Program-made: the position numbers and the translations under genes
NCBI RefSeq assembly: GCF_038008325.1
Contig: NZ_JBBOYW010000001.1
Coordinates: 362,001-426,000, forward strand
Direction of reading: 5' to 3'
DNA length: 64,000 bases
Origin: Lysinibacillus sp. FSL K6-0232
Lineage (GTDB): Bacteria; Bacillota; Bacilli; Bacillales_A; Planococcaceae
The notes under the pieces: generated by a model
Told to the model about the DNA's origin: nothing
Seen by the model: the letters and a program-made list of their open reading frames with translations, nothing else
Database searches by the model: none
In this document: in pieces, positions 25,551 to 33,273 of the stretch
Numbering within the stretch: position 1 is the stretch's first letter
Layout: each line of letters opens with the position of its first letter

Positions 25551-25752
25551 GCTTCAAAGCCATGTGGCTGTAAGATCAAAGTAAAAAGCCGCGTATGCCG
25601 TAGTTATTATAGAAAGTTTTAAACCACCACTCCTCAAAGTGGGTGTTCGCAGAAGCCTTCCTGCTTATCCTCATGCACCTTGGTGTGAGGCCCGTCATTC
25701 CAACTCCAATAATAAAACTCCCTTTTACAGCTTAAAGGTTAAAACTTAATAT
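25522..25752 (-). ncRNA. Structured non-coding RNA, possibly 6S-like
   Basis: The minus strand has a TATAAT box (about 25752-25757), then no open frame for about 200 nt but dense pairing. Elements seen are a closing stem CTGTAA/TTACAG (25725-25730 with 25568-25573), a CCTCA/TGAGG hairpin with an inner CACC/GGTG stem, a GCAG...CTGC hairpin, a CCACT/AGTGG hairpin, and pairing of the AGTTTTATTAT stretch with ATAATAACT. Intrinsic terminator TCACCCT...AGGGTGA plus TTTTTT ends it at 25522-25548. A long closed rod with inner bubbles and this length fits 6S RNA, but I cannot confirm the family. Confidence 0.5.
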
Positions 25753-25978
25753 TATACGAACAATGCAGCCTTTATGGATATAATAAAACATGATTAACCA
25801 ACTTGCAAGTAAGAGGGTTTTAACAAATATGTCAATGGTTAGATGTGCCAATCCATATATAAAGTTTTTTTACAAATAGGTATGAAAAAGACGAACAACC
25901 TTTGCTTATTATGGCGGACTATGTAAAGATATAGGCATATAGAGGTTTACCTTGTAAAAAAGTAAAGGAGGAAGCAAA

Positions 25979-26317
25979 ATGGCAGCTTATCCAAATTGTC
26001 CACAATGTCATTCTGAATATACATATGAGGACGGTGTTAATTATGTGTGCCCAGAATGTGCACATGAGTGGAGTATGGAGGCAACTGAACAGGAATCAGA
26101 GGCTCTAATTGTTAAGGATGCGAATGGCAATCTGCTTGCTGATGGTGATTCAGTTACTATTATTAAGGATTTAAAGGTAAAGGGTAGCTCTTCCACATTA
26201 AAAATTGGCACAAAGGTGAAAAGTATTCGCCTTGTGGAAGGTGACCATAATATTGACTGTAAAATTGATGGCTTTGGTGCCATGAAATTAAAGTCAGAGT
26301 TTGTGAAAAAAGCTTAA
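25979..26317 (+). CDS. PhnA/YjdM-type zinc-ribbon protein
   Basis: 112 residues. The N-terminal zinc ribbon has CPQC and CPEC (about residues 7-10 and 24-27), followed by a compact C-terminal beta domain ([23 protein letters not shown]). This is the PhnA domain family, historically tied to alkylphosphonate use although the real role is not known. The start ATG follows AAAGGAGGAAG. Monocistronic with its own terminator. Confidence 0.88.
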   Translation: MAAYPNCPQCHSEYTYEDGVNYVCPECAHEWSMEATEQESEALIVKDANGNLLADGDSVTIIKDLKVKGSSSTLKIGTKVKSIRLVEGDHNIDCKIDGFGAMKLKSEFVKKA

Positions 26318-26330
26318 AGCGCAATAATGC

Positions 26331-26365
26331 ACCTAAACTTAGTTAAAAGTTTAAGGTGCTTTTTT
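26331..26365. terminator. Terminator after the PhnA gene
   Basis: GCACCTAAACTT and AAGTTTAAGGTGC (one bulge) followed by seven T. The hairpin runs into the end of the convergent zf-HC2 gene. Confidence 0.8.
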
Positions 26366-26890
26366 TCTTGAAGCTTTACGCATCGTAATAGCAAAAGCTG
26401 CACCGATTAAGGCGAAAATCGTATGTAATAGCGCGATATAGCCTGCACCAATTAGTAATGCACCTATTTCTGCAAAGGAGTAGGCGAATGTATAGAGTCC
26501 GTTATGTAGATTATGAATAATAGCCCAAACAAATACAGGCACAGAGCTAATAATAAAAACAATCCAAATATTTTTATAGAACAAATAAGAAAGACACCCA
26601 AAAATTGCATAGGAGATCATAAAGCCTTGTTGATTACCTAGCAGGGATGAGTTAAGCGCAAACATAAATGACAGTACAATAAAGATAATATGAAAAAAAG
26701 CTAAGGTTTTTTTCATAGGGGAATCGTGCTGAATAGCTTGCTTGGCACTAGCAAGCTGTTGACATTGTGGGCATGCTGCTAAATGCTGCTCGACAAATGC
26801 CTTTGTTGGTGCTTGGAGCAGCTCCTTTTGATAAAGTGGTAATAAATCTTTTATAATGGCGCATTTTTGTGACAAAATGTTTTCCCCCAA
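26351..26890 (-). CDS. Membrane protein with anti-sigma-type zinc finger (zf-HC2)
   Basis: 179 residues. The N-terminal zinc finger pattern is C...H-x3-C-x2-C (Cys in QKCAIIKDLLPLY, then HLAACPQC, about residues 10-41), as in ZAS-type anti-sigma factors. Four hydrophobic helices follow between about 60 and 170. No sigma factor gene is adjacent, so an anti-sigma role is only a possibility. The start is TTG: either 26890, directly behind AGGAGG, or 26875, with GGGGGA 7 nt upstream and giving MSQKC. Confidence 0.7.
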   Translation of the reverse strand: MGENILSQKCAIIKDLLPLYQKELLQAPTKAFVEQHLAACPQCQQLASAKQAIQHDSPMKKTLAFFHIIFIVLSFMFALNSSLLGNQQGFMISYAIFGCLSYLFYKNIWIVFIISSVPVFVWAIIHNLHNGLYTFAYSFAEIGALLIGAGYIALLHTIFALIGAAFAITMRKASRKKAP

Positions 26891-26930
26891 TCTCCTCCTA
26901 TTATACGACTTTTTCTCGAAAATAAAAAAA

Positions 26931-26967
26931 GCCTTCCGTGAATTTTTCTTTCATGCGGAAAACTTGT
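26931..26967 (-). terminator. Terminator of the HD hydrolase gene
   Basis: TTCCG and CGGAA with further inner pairing TGAA/TTCA, followed on the minus strand by GGCTTTTTTTATT. Confidence 0.65.
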
Positions 26968-26979
26968 ACATGCACATTA

Positions 26980-27609
26980 TTAAGTTGCTGTAAGCACTTC
27001 ATTTGTTAATGCTTGAATATCAATATGTGTTTTTTCTTTAACAGCGTCCTTTAAAATTTCAGTACGGAAATAACGGACTGTTGCTTCAAGTGGGATGGCT
27101 AAAAGCTTAGATAGCGCTGTTTGATACATATAGACGAATTCCTTATCTGTATTACCACGTTTTAATTCTGCAAAAGCCTCATAAAATTGATCAAGCTTAT
27201 CCGCGAATTCAAGAAGACGACCCTCTAAAGTATCATCTTTGCCTTCTTTCATACGCTCAAAGAAGATAGCTTGAAACTCCTGTGGGATTTCATTGACAAT
27301 AAATTTTTCCATCATCTTTTCTTCCACATGTGCTAGCATTTGCTTTAGCTCTGGGCTTGCGTGTTTGACAGGTGTTTTAATATCACCAATAAACACTTCC
27401 GCAAAGTCATGATTGATTGTTTTTTCATATAAAGATTTCCAATCAACCTCAGCGCCATTCATTTCCTCTAATGTAGCAAAGAACATAGCATACTGTGATA
27501 CTTTCCAAGAATGGGCTGCTACATTATGCTCCTCAAATTTGAAGCGGCCAGGACAACGAATAATACGTTCTAAATCATTGAGGCTTGTAAAAAATTGATG
27601 AATTCCTAT
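26980..27609 (-). CDS. HD-domain hydrolase (YfbR-like 5'-nucleotidase family), apparent ATA start
   Basis: 210 residues. HD-superfamily metal site: first His in AAHSWKVSQYAMFFA, then the HD pair in NHDFAEVFIGDIKTPV and a later Asp in EFADKLDQFYEAF. This is the YfbR type that removes phosphate from deoxynucleotides. Relatives begin MGIH.FF.SLNDLERI; here GIHQFFTSLNDLERI is preceded by ATA (27609-27607), and AAAGGAG lies 8 nt upstream of it. An ATG at 27681 would add 24 unrelated residues and has no site. GTG 27618 lies in the SD itself. So ATA initiation, or a damaged start, is likely. Confidence 0.75.
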   Translation of the reverse strand: MGIHQFFTSLNDLERIIRCPGRFKFEEHNVAAHSWKVSQYAMFFATLEEMNGAEVDWKSLYEKTINHDFAEVFIGDIKTPVKHASPELKQMLAHVEEKMMEKFIVNEIPQEFQAIFFERMKEGKDDTLEGRLLEFADKLDQFYEAFAELKRGNTDKEFVYMYQTALSKLLAIPLEATVRYFRTEILKDAVKEKTHIDIQALTNEVLTAT

Positions 27610-27789
27610 AAAAATCACTCCTTTTATTCTATAAGTGCATGGTACTATAATTTTTACCCTCTTTGTGTTCTTTTCAAACAATTTAACAATGATTCAGCCT
27701 ATGTTTACAAAGGGTTCACAAATGCTAACCAAGCAGGCTATGGTTGAATGTTATAATGTAGGGGATTGCTAAAGAGAGGAGTTCAACTA

Positions 27790-28230
27790 ATGTTTTCAAT
27801 ATATACACTTCTTCTTTATATACATATTTTAAGTGCTGTACTTTCGATTGGACCTTTGTTTGTTGTCTTAACAATCATTAAGAAAATGCGTACAGCTTCA
27901 AATGATGATATGCCTCCCTATATAGAAGCCTTTAAGGGCGCTATTGCGATTGTAAAGCATTCAGGTCATGTTCTTGTTATATCAGGTATTTTATTAATGT
28001 GGTATGCGGGTTATGCCTGGAATACTTCATGGATTGCGCTCACTTTTCTTGTAATGCTTGCATCCATTGTGTTTTTGGCAAGAGCCTTTAAGCCGACATT
28101 GCGTACATTTAATACACCTGCCTATCATCAGCAGCAATTTGTTGCACTGTTACAGCGAAAAGCATGGATGTATATTGTATTATTGCTTATTATGCTATGG
28201 TTAATGGTAGCAAAGCCAATTATTTGGTAA
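27790..28230 (+). CDS. DUF2269-like four-helix membrane protein
   Basis: 146 residues with four hydrophobic helices (about 3-24, 52-72, 78-98 and 124-143). A His in YIHILSAVLSIGP, a second in KHSGHVLVISG and Gly-rich helix starts are typical of DUF2269/CopD-like membrane proteins. Heme or copper binding is possible but unproven. ATG 27790 has AGAGGAG upstream. An upstream TTG-type start (27766) would precede the ribosome site and is rejected. Confidence 0.7.
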   Translation: MFSIYTLLLYIHILSAVLSIGPLFVVLTIIKKMRTASNDDMPPYIEAFKGAIAIVKHSGHVLVISGILLMWYAGYAWNTSWIALTFLVMLASIVFLARAFKPTLRTFNTPAYHQQQFVALLQRKAWMYIVLLLIMLWLMVAKPIIW

Positions 28231-28266
28231 AAATCGCACCCTTTTAGAGCGTGCGATTTTTGCTTT
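28231..28266 (+). terminator. Terminator after the DUF2269-like gene
   Basis: AAATCGCAC and GTGCGATTTT pair around CCTTTTAGAGC, then T-rich. Confidence 0.8.
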
Positions 28267-28471
28267 TTATGCTATAAAAGAAAACTTTAAGTTTAAAGAA
28301 AAGCGCTCAATTTAGTATTTACTTCTCGGTTATTATTTGAGCAATAAAGTCGCTAGATGATGTTAAGTTTTCTTTAAGTGACATGACGTATGATGATTGA
28401 ATAATTAGAATAAGTTAAAACATGGATAAGATACAATGAAAAATCATCTCAGGTGGGAGAAATAATCTATT

Positions 28472-29407
28472 GTGGGTAAATTCAAGTTAAAGTTATCGTT
28501 TCTTATTGTAAGTATGGCGATAATAGTGGTGCTTGTGACATCTAGCGTCAGTATTTGGAGCAGCTATCGAAGCTTTTATGAAATTTCATCTATAACTGAA
28601 GATGATCTACAAAAATTAACAATGAATAGTTCTACTATGGAGCAAATCGCTGATAATCGTGCTGTTTCCTTTAGCTTATTGTTTAAGAAAAGTATTGTTC
28701 CAATTATTATATTAACGGCTATCATAATAGTGCTTGCAATAGGATTTGCACGAAAGATTACAAAGCCTTTAAATGTCCTCTCAGTAATGATAGAGCGAGG
28801 GGAGGGGGTACAAAAGACTATGACTTGGTATTATGAAGCAGACCTATTGAAAAAAAGCGTGCAAAATATGATAGTTTGCTCAGACAGTAAAATTAAGGAT
28901 TTAACAAATCAATTGAATTTAGATGCGTTAACAGGTATCCCTAATCGAAGACAAATGGATCAAGCCTTAAATGACTTAATTCTCAATAAAGTGCCGCATA
29001 CTATTATTTTAATTGATTTAGATGATTTTAAAAGTATCAATGATACATATGGTCATATGGTAGGGGATGAGGTGCTAAAAGATTTTGCTCACCGTATGCA
29101 GGAGTGCATAAAGAATCAGGGCATGTGCTTTAGATATGGTGGAGAGGAATTTATGATTATATTGCCTACCAAGACAATAGATGATGCTGTAGCATTAGCT
29201 GAAAATTTACGTATTAAACAGGCTTTACAAGAAACGGTCTGTGGTAAACCAGTGACAATGTCTGCGGGCATTACTGCATTTGCGCCGAATATCCAAAGTC
29301 CAAATCAATTGATAGAAATTGCAGATCATGCTTTGTATCAAGCAAAGCATTCGGGAAGAAATTGTGTATGTGTAGTAAAAAATATGCGACAAATGATTAT
29401 TAAATAA
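28472..29407 (+). CDS. Membrane-bound diguanylate cyclase (GGDEF)
   Basis: 311 residues. TM1 is at about 5-27, a short outer segment follows, TM2 is at about 70-90, then a brief HAMP-like linker and a GGDEF domain (about 150-305). The active-site motif reads YGGEEF, an active variant, with DLDDFKSINDTYGH upstream for metal and nucleotide. No RxxD inhibitory site is found five residues before GGEEF, so product inhibition may be missing. It makes cyclic di-GMP. The start is GTG behind GGTGGGAG. The neighbouring YjfB-type motility gene fits a motility or surface role. Confidence 0.88.
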   Translation: MGKFKLKLSFLIVSMAIIVVLVTSSVSIWSSYRSFYEISSITEDDLQKLTMNSSTMEQIADNRAVSFSLLFKKSIVPIIILTAIIIVLAIGFARKITKPLNVLSVMIERGEGVQKTMTWYYEADLLKKSVQNMIVCSDSKIKDLTNQLNLDALTGIPNRRQMDQALNDLILNKVPHTIILIDLDDFKSINDTYGHMVGDEVLKDFAHRMQECIKNQGMCFRYGGEEFMIILPTKTIDDAVALAENLRIKQALQETVCGKPVTMSAGITAFAPNIQSPNQLIEIADHALYQAKHSGRNCVCVVKNMRQMIIK

Positions 29408-29423
29408 TAGGTGGTTTATATTA

Positions 29424-29461
29424 AAGGGCATGCTAGTCAATAAATACTAGCATGCTCTTTA
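29424..29461. terminator. Bidirectional terminator GGDEF gene / yjfB
   Basis: GGGCATGCTAG and CTAGCATGCTC pair around TCAATAAATA; T-run on both strands. Confidence 0.8.
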
Positions 29462-29469
29462 GCTTGCAT

Positions 29470-29649
29470 TTAAACTGAAATATCAACCATTGACCCCTTA
29501 TACGGATGGGGTGCTTGCTGTTGAGGCATGTCTTCTAGTAATTCCATAGCTGCAGAAGTATTTACATTGAGCGCATTCTGCATCACACTCATCTGGACAG
29601 TTTGTTGAAGCTCCAACAATTGCGCGGACATAAGTGAATTAATTTCCAT
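29470..29649 (-). CDS. YjfB-family putative motility protein
   Basis: 59 residues, easily missed because of its size. It reads MEINSLMSAQLLELQQTV and continues with MQNALNVNTSAA and a Pro/Gln-rich tail (PQQQAPHP). This matches the small YjfB_motility family, encoded in many Bacillales and linked to flagellar (SigD) regulons. The start ATG has AAAGGAGGAATG upstream. Convergent with the diguanylate cyclase gene across a shared terminator. Confidence 0.82.
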   Translation of the reverse strand: MEINSLMSAQLLELQQTVQMSVMQNALNVNTSAAMELLEDMPQQQAPHPYKGSMVDISV

Positions 29650-29939
29650 TATTACATTCCTCCTTTTCCTTTTTATCGGCTAAAAATTTGGATATCCAAG
29701 ATAAAATTTAATTCCTCTTAAAATCACACCTACATAAATACCAATCGCTTAAATTGTTAAAAAAATCATCGAAATTGTATATTTTTCCGTTTTTATAGCA
29801 ATAATCCCTAATATCAGGTAAATAATCCTGATTTATAAAGTTGTGAATTTATTGTTGCTTGTATACTAGAGTGCTTAACTCTAGTGCGCTAGTAATAAAT
29901 TTGCAAAAAGTAATTAAAATAATGGAGGTATTACTTACT
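29650..29939 (+). promoter_or_regulatory. Upstream region of the LysM-3D gene
   Basis: 290 bp containing two small dyads: ATCAGG-8-CCTGAT (about 29813-29832) and ACTAGAG-7-CTCTAGT (about 29867-29887). Cell-wall genes of this type are often under WalR, but no perfect WalR box was found. Confidence 0.4.
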
Positions 29940-30698
29940 ATGAAGAAAAAAGCATTAGCGATAGCAGTCGCATTGTCCGTTAGTTTTAGTCTGTATGCTA
30001 GTCCATCTTCCGCCAACACTCAATTAGCAGCAAATTTTCCAGATAATACTCTATGGACAATCCCTCAAATTTATACGTTAGCGGTTGGCGAATTTCAACA
30101 GCTAAATCAGATTGATTCATTGTCGCTTTCATTGGAACAAAAGGAAAATGAAGAACAGAAAAAAATGCCAGATGGTCAGTATATGATCAAAAAGGGTGAT
30201 ACATTATTTTCTATAGCACGTAAAAATAATATTTCAGTAGATGAGTTAAAGACATGGAATCATCTTGCATCAGATTTAATATATGCAGGCGAAGCATTGG
30301 CTATTAAAGCTTCAGCAGCAAAGGCAAAACCGAAAGCTTCTGAAAGTGCCTCGACAAAGCCAGCAACAGCACAAACAAAACCTGCAAGTGCTCCAGCAAA
30401 TAATGATAATAAAACATTAACAATGCGTGCGACTGCATATACAGCATATTGTGAAGGGTGCTCAGGTATTACAGCAAATGGCACGGATATTCGCTCGAAT
30501 CCAAATTTAAAGGTTATTGCGGTAGACCCACGCGTAATTCCTTTGGGGACAAAGGTTTGGGTGGAAGGCTATGGTGAAGCAATAGCTGCTGATACAGGGG
30601 GAGCGATTAAGGGAAATAAAATTGATGTGTTTATTCCATCGAAGGGACAAGCACTCGAATGGGGTGTTAAAACGGTAACGGTGAAGATTTTGAATTAA
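29940..30698 (+). CDS. Secreted LysM-3D domain cell-wall protein (YocH-like)
   Basis: 252 residues. The signal peptide (MKKKALAIAVALSVSFSLY, cleavage likely near PSSANT) is followed by one LysM domain (MIKKGDTLFSIARKNNISVDELKTWN, about 80-125), an Ala/Lys/Pro/Thr linker and a C-terminal 3D domain. The three Asp are in VIAVDPRVIPLGTKVWV, AADTGGAIKGNKIDVF. The 3D domain is the MltA-like fold of YocH and related resuscitation-type muralytic enzymes. It acts on peptidoglycan outside the cell. ATG 29940 has GGAGG upstream. Confidence 0.88.
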   Translation: MKKKALAIAVALSVSFSLYASPSSANTQLAANFPDNTLWTIPQIYTLAVGEFQQLNQIDSLSLSLEQKENEEQKKMPDGQYMIKKGDTLFSIARKNNISVDELKTWNHLASDLIYAGEALAIKASAAKAKPKASESASTKPATAQTKPASAPANNDNKTLTMRATAYTAYCEGCSGITANGTDIRSNPNLKVIAVDPRVIPLGTKVWVEGYGEAIAADTGGAIKGNKIDVFIPSKGQALEWGVKTVTVKILN

Positions 30699-30705
30699 GT
30701 GAGAT

Positions 30706-30741
30706 AAGGGATTTCTCGAAACTTTGAGAAATCCCTTTTGT
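30706..30741 (+). terminator. Terminator of the LysM-3D gene
   Basis: AAGGGATTTCTC and GAGAAATCCCTTTT pair around GAAACTTT. Confidence 0.82.
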
Positions 30742-30796
30742 ACTGCATAAGTAGAGGCTAAGTTGGCAACCATCAGAAATAAAGGAGGTATTGTCA

Positions 30797-31345
30797 ATGA
30801 AAAAAATAAGCTTAATGGGCCTTTCTTTATTAGTTTTTGTTAGTGGCTGTAGTTTCTTTGATAAAAAGGAGGAGCAGGTGCCTGTCAATGCATCACAATT
30901 AACAGCTACCGCTAAAGTAATTGGCGCTAATAATGAAAGTTATGGAAATGCCTATTTTCAGGAAGAGGATAATGGTGTGAGGCTAACATTAGCATTAACA
31001 GGTTTACCGCCAGGGACACATGGCATTCATATTCATGAGGTAGGAAAGTGTGAGCCACCTAAATTTGAATCCGCTGGTGCGCACTTTAATCCAACGAATA
31101 AGGAGCATGGCAAGCTAAATCCAAAAGGCTATCATTTAGGGGATTTACCGAATTTAGAGATTGGCGAGGATGGCAATGTGGATGTAGACTTTTTAGCAGA
31201 AGGGCTGACTTTGCAAAAAGATCAAGTAAATTCATTGTTCGATAGTGATGGTAGCACTATTGTTATTCATGAATCAGCGGATGATTATAAAACAGACCCA
31301 GCAGGCAACTCAGGAGCAAGAATTGCTTGTGGTGTTATTCAATAA
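30797..31345 (+). CDS. Cu/Zn superoxide dismutase-like lipoprotein (SodC/YojM-like)
   Basis: 182 residues. Lipoprotein signal with lipobox VSGC (about 16-19), then the SodC domain. All expected metal ligands can be seen: HIH (GIHIHEVG), bridging His in GAHFNP, His in KEHG, His and Asp in YHLGDLPN, and the last Cu His in IVIHESADD. The disulfide pair is also present (GKC, RIAC). It should remove superoxide at the outer face of the membrane. B. subtilis YojM lacks some Cu ligands as I recall; this one appears complete. ATG 30797 follows AAAGGAGG with 8-nt spacing. Confidence 0.85.
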   Translation: MKKISLMGLSLLVFVSGCSFFDKKEEQVPVNASQLTATAKVIGANNESYGNAYFQEEDNGVRLTLALTGLPPGTHGIHIHEVGKCEPPKFESAGAHFNPTNKEHGKLNPKGYHLGDLPNLEIGEDGNVDVDFLAEGLTLQKDQVNSLFDSDGSTIVIHESADDYKTDPAGNSGARIACGVIQ

Positions 31346-31354
31346 AATAACATA

Positions 31355-31395
31355 GAAACTGTATCTGCTTGATAAGGGATACAGTTTTATTTTGG
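31355..31395 (+). terminator. Terminator of the SodC-like gene
   Basis: AAACTGTATC and GATACAGTTT form a stem, followed by TATTTT. Confidence 0.75.
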
Positions 31396-31625
31396 TATCC
31401 AAACGTCCTCAGCAGCAGATACAATTACGCTGGTGCGTACTTAATTTAGATAAAAAATAATGTTTATTGTAAAGAAGATGGGGAATTAGACAAATGATAC
31501 ATACCTATAGATAGATTACTTTAAATAGTAATAATATACTGAATTTACTATAAATAGATTGACATTATTATACTATATTTGATAATTTTAAATAGATTCT
31601 TAATTTTAACTAAAGGGGGAAGGTT

Positions 31626-32627
31626 ATGATGAAGAAAAAGCAATTTAGATTATTGATGCTGCTAAGTATTCTTGCACTAATGGTTTTAGCAGCATGTGGG
31701 TCAAATAGTGGGGATGGTGCAAAGGATACAGATGATGGAGATGATTCTGCAACATCAGCTGATAAGCCAAAGTTCTTAAGCCTATTAACAGGTGGTACAC
31801 AAGGTACTTACTATGCACTTGGTGGTACATTTGCTGATTTAATTACAACAGAAACAGATATTAAAACAACTGCTGAGGTGTCGCAAGCATCTGCTGCCAA
31901 TATGACGGCTTTACAGGAAGGTAAAGGAGAAATTGCCTTTGTTCAAACGGATATTGCATACTATGCTACTGAAGGTACATTAATGTTTGAGGGCAATAAA
32001 ATTGATACAATTGCAGCCTTAGGTGCACTTTATCCTGAAACAATACAATTAGTAACAACTGAAGCTTCAGGTATTAAAACGTATGCTGATTTAAAAGGGA
32101 AAAAGATATCTGTAGGGGCACCAGGTTCGGGAACATATGCGAATGCAGAGCAATTGCTTGAAATTCATGGTTTAACGATGGATGATATTAAGCCGCAAAA
32201 TCTTGACTTCGGTGAATCAACGGACGGTCTTCAATCAGGTCAAATTGATGCAGCCTTTATTACAGCGGGTACACCAACAGCTGCTGTTGAAGCATTAAAT
32301 GCTACAACGAAAGTGAATATTATTGGTGTTGATGCGGGTAAAGCAGATGAGTTAATTGCTAAGTACCCTTACTATGCAAAGGATACAATAAAAGCAGGTA
32401 CGTATGGTCTTGCAAATGATGTAGAAACAGTTTCAGTGCTTGCAATGTTAGCAGTGAACAAGGACTTACCAGAGGAAATTGTTTACTCAATGACAAAAGC
32501 TATTTATGACAATCCAGATAAAATTTCTCACCCTAAGGGAGAGTTTATTAAAGCTGAAACAGGTCTAGATGGTATTAGTATTGATGTGCATCCAGGGGCT
32601 CAAAAATACTTTGATGAGAAAAAATAA
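31626..32627 (+). CDS. TAXI-family TRAP transporter solute-binding lipoprotein
   Basis: 333 residues. Lipoprotein signal with lipobox LAAC, a Gly/Asp linker, then a TAXI (TRAP-associated extracytoplasmic immunogenic) domain with GGTQGTYYALGGTFADLI near its start and GKKISVGAPGSGTYANAEQ mid-protein. It captures a substrate outside the cell and hands it to the fused permease encoded downstream. Glutamate-like or other organic acids are typical, but the ligand cannot be read here. It starts at ATG (31626 or 31629) with AAGGGGGAAGG upstream. Confidence 0.88.
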   Translation: MMKKKQFRLLMLLSILALMVLAACGSNSGDGAKDTDDGDDSATSADKPKFLSLLTGGTQGTYYALGGTFADLITTETDIKTTAEVSQASAANMTALQEGKGEIAFVQTDIAYYATEGTLMFEGNKIDTIAALGALYPETIQLVTTEASGIKTYADLKGKKISVGAPGSGTYANAEQLLEIHGLTMDDIKPQNLDFGESTDGLQSGQIDAAFITAGTPTAAVEALNATTKVNIIGVDAGKADELIAKYPYYAKDTIKAGTYGLANDVETVSVLAMLAVNKDLPEEIVYSMTKAIYDNPDKISHPKGEFIKAETGLDGISIDVHPGAQKYFDEKK

Positions 32628-32664
32628 TGGCGAAACGCTCTGACTATACATGACGATTGCCTAA

Positions 32665-32712
32665 AACACAAAGAGGTTCGGGTTGCATAAAACTTCGAGC
32701 CTCTTTCTTACT
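32665..32712 (+). terminator. Internal attenuating terminator in the TRAP operon
   Basis: AAGAGGTTCG and CGAGCCTCTT (one mismatch) with a T-rich tail, between the solute-binding gene and the DUF1850 gene. It would let more binding protein than permease be made. Confidence 0.65.
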
Positions 32713-32754
32713 GTTAGAATAGACGAATAACTTTTAAAGTGGGGTATAGATAAA

Positions 32755-33273
32755 ATGCGACAGCGAAAATTGATGATAGTAGTAGTTTTATGCTGTTTTT
32801 GCCTATGCATGGTTATATTTTTTCCACTTCAAAAGGCCTTCGTTTTTACAGAAACACGAGCAGAGCAACCAAAACAGCACTATATACTACTTACAAAAGA
32901 TAATAAATTTCAAATTAGATATACACACTCAATACATCACTCAGATGTAGTGGAATTTTACCAATATGTAGAAGATGATCGTATACAAATGTTAAGGATG
33001 GAATATGAGGATTTAGCGATTGGTATGCCTGGCTATGCAGAAGAAAACCAAACATTGACACAACGAGATGGCAAGTATTTTCTGTCTTTTGACAATCATA
33101 AAATAATTGATAACTTTACCATTTATATAGGGGATCTGGACTTAGAGCTTGTATGGATTTATAAAGGTGTTGAATATGATTTAAAAAAAGATTTACAAAG
33201 GGGAAAATCCTACTTATTTGAAATAAAGCGATTATCGTTATATGAACAGTGGAAAGGAGTTAGACTGAAATGA
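32755..33273 (+). CDS. DUF1850 family protein, TRAP accessory
   Basis: 172 residues. An N-terminal membrane anchor or signal helix (about 6-25) is followed by a small outer beta domain with the DUF1850-type RYTHSIHHSDVVEFY (about 61-75). This family sits between TAXI binding protein and fused TRAP permease in many Firmicutes. The stop overlaps the permease start by 4 bp (ATGA), so they are coupled. Its role in transport is not known. Confidence 0.75.
   Translation: MRQRKLMIVVVLCCFCLCMVIFFPLQKAFVFTETRAEQPKQHYILLTKDNKFQIRYTHSIHHSDVVEFYQYVEDDRIQMLRMEYEDLAIGMPGYAEENQTLTQRDGKYFLSFDNHKIIDNFTIYIGDLDLELVWIYKGVEYDLKKDLQRGKSYLFEIKRLSLYEQWKGVRLK

Noticed and set aside
29820-29875. Possible WalR box upstream of the LysM-3D gene
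   Set aside because: The best pair of half-sites (TGTGAA and TGTTGC) does not fit the consensus well enough.
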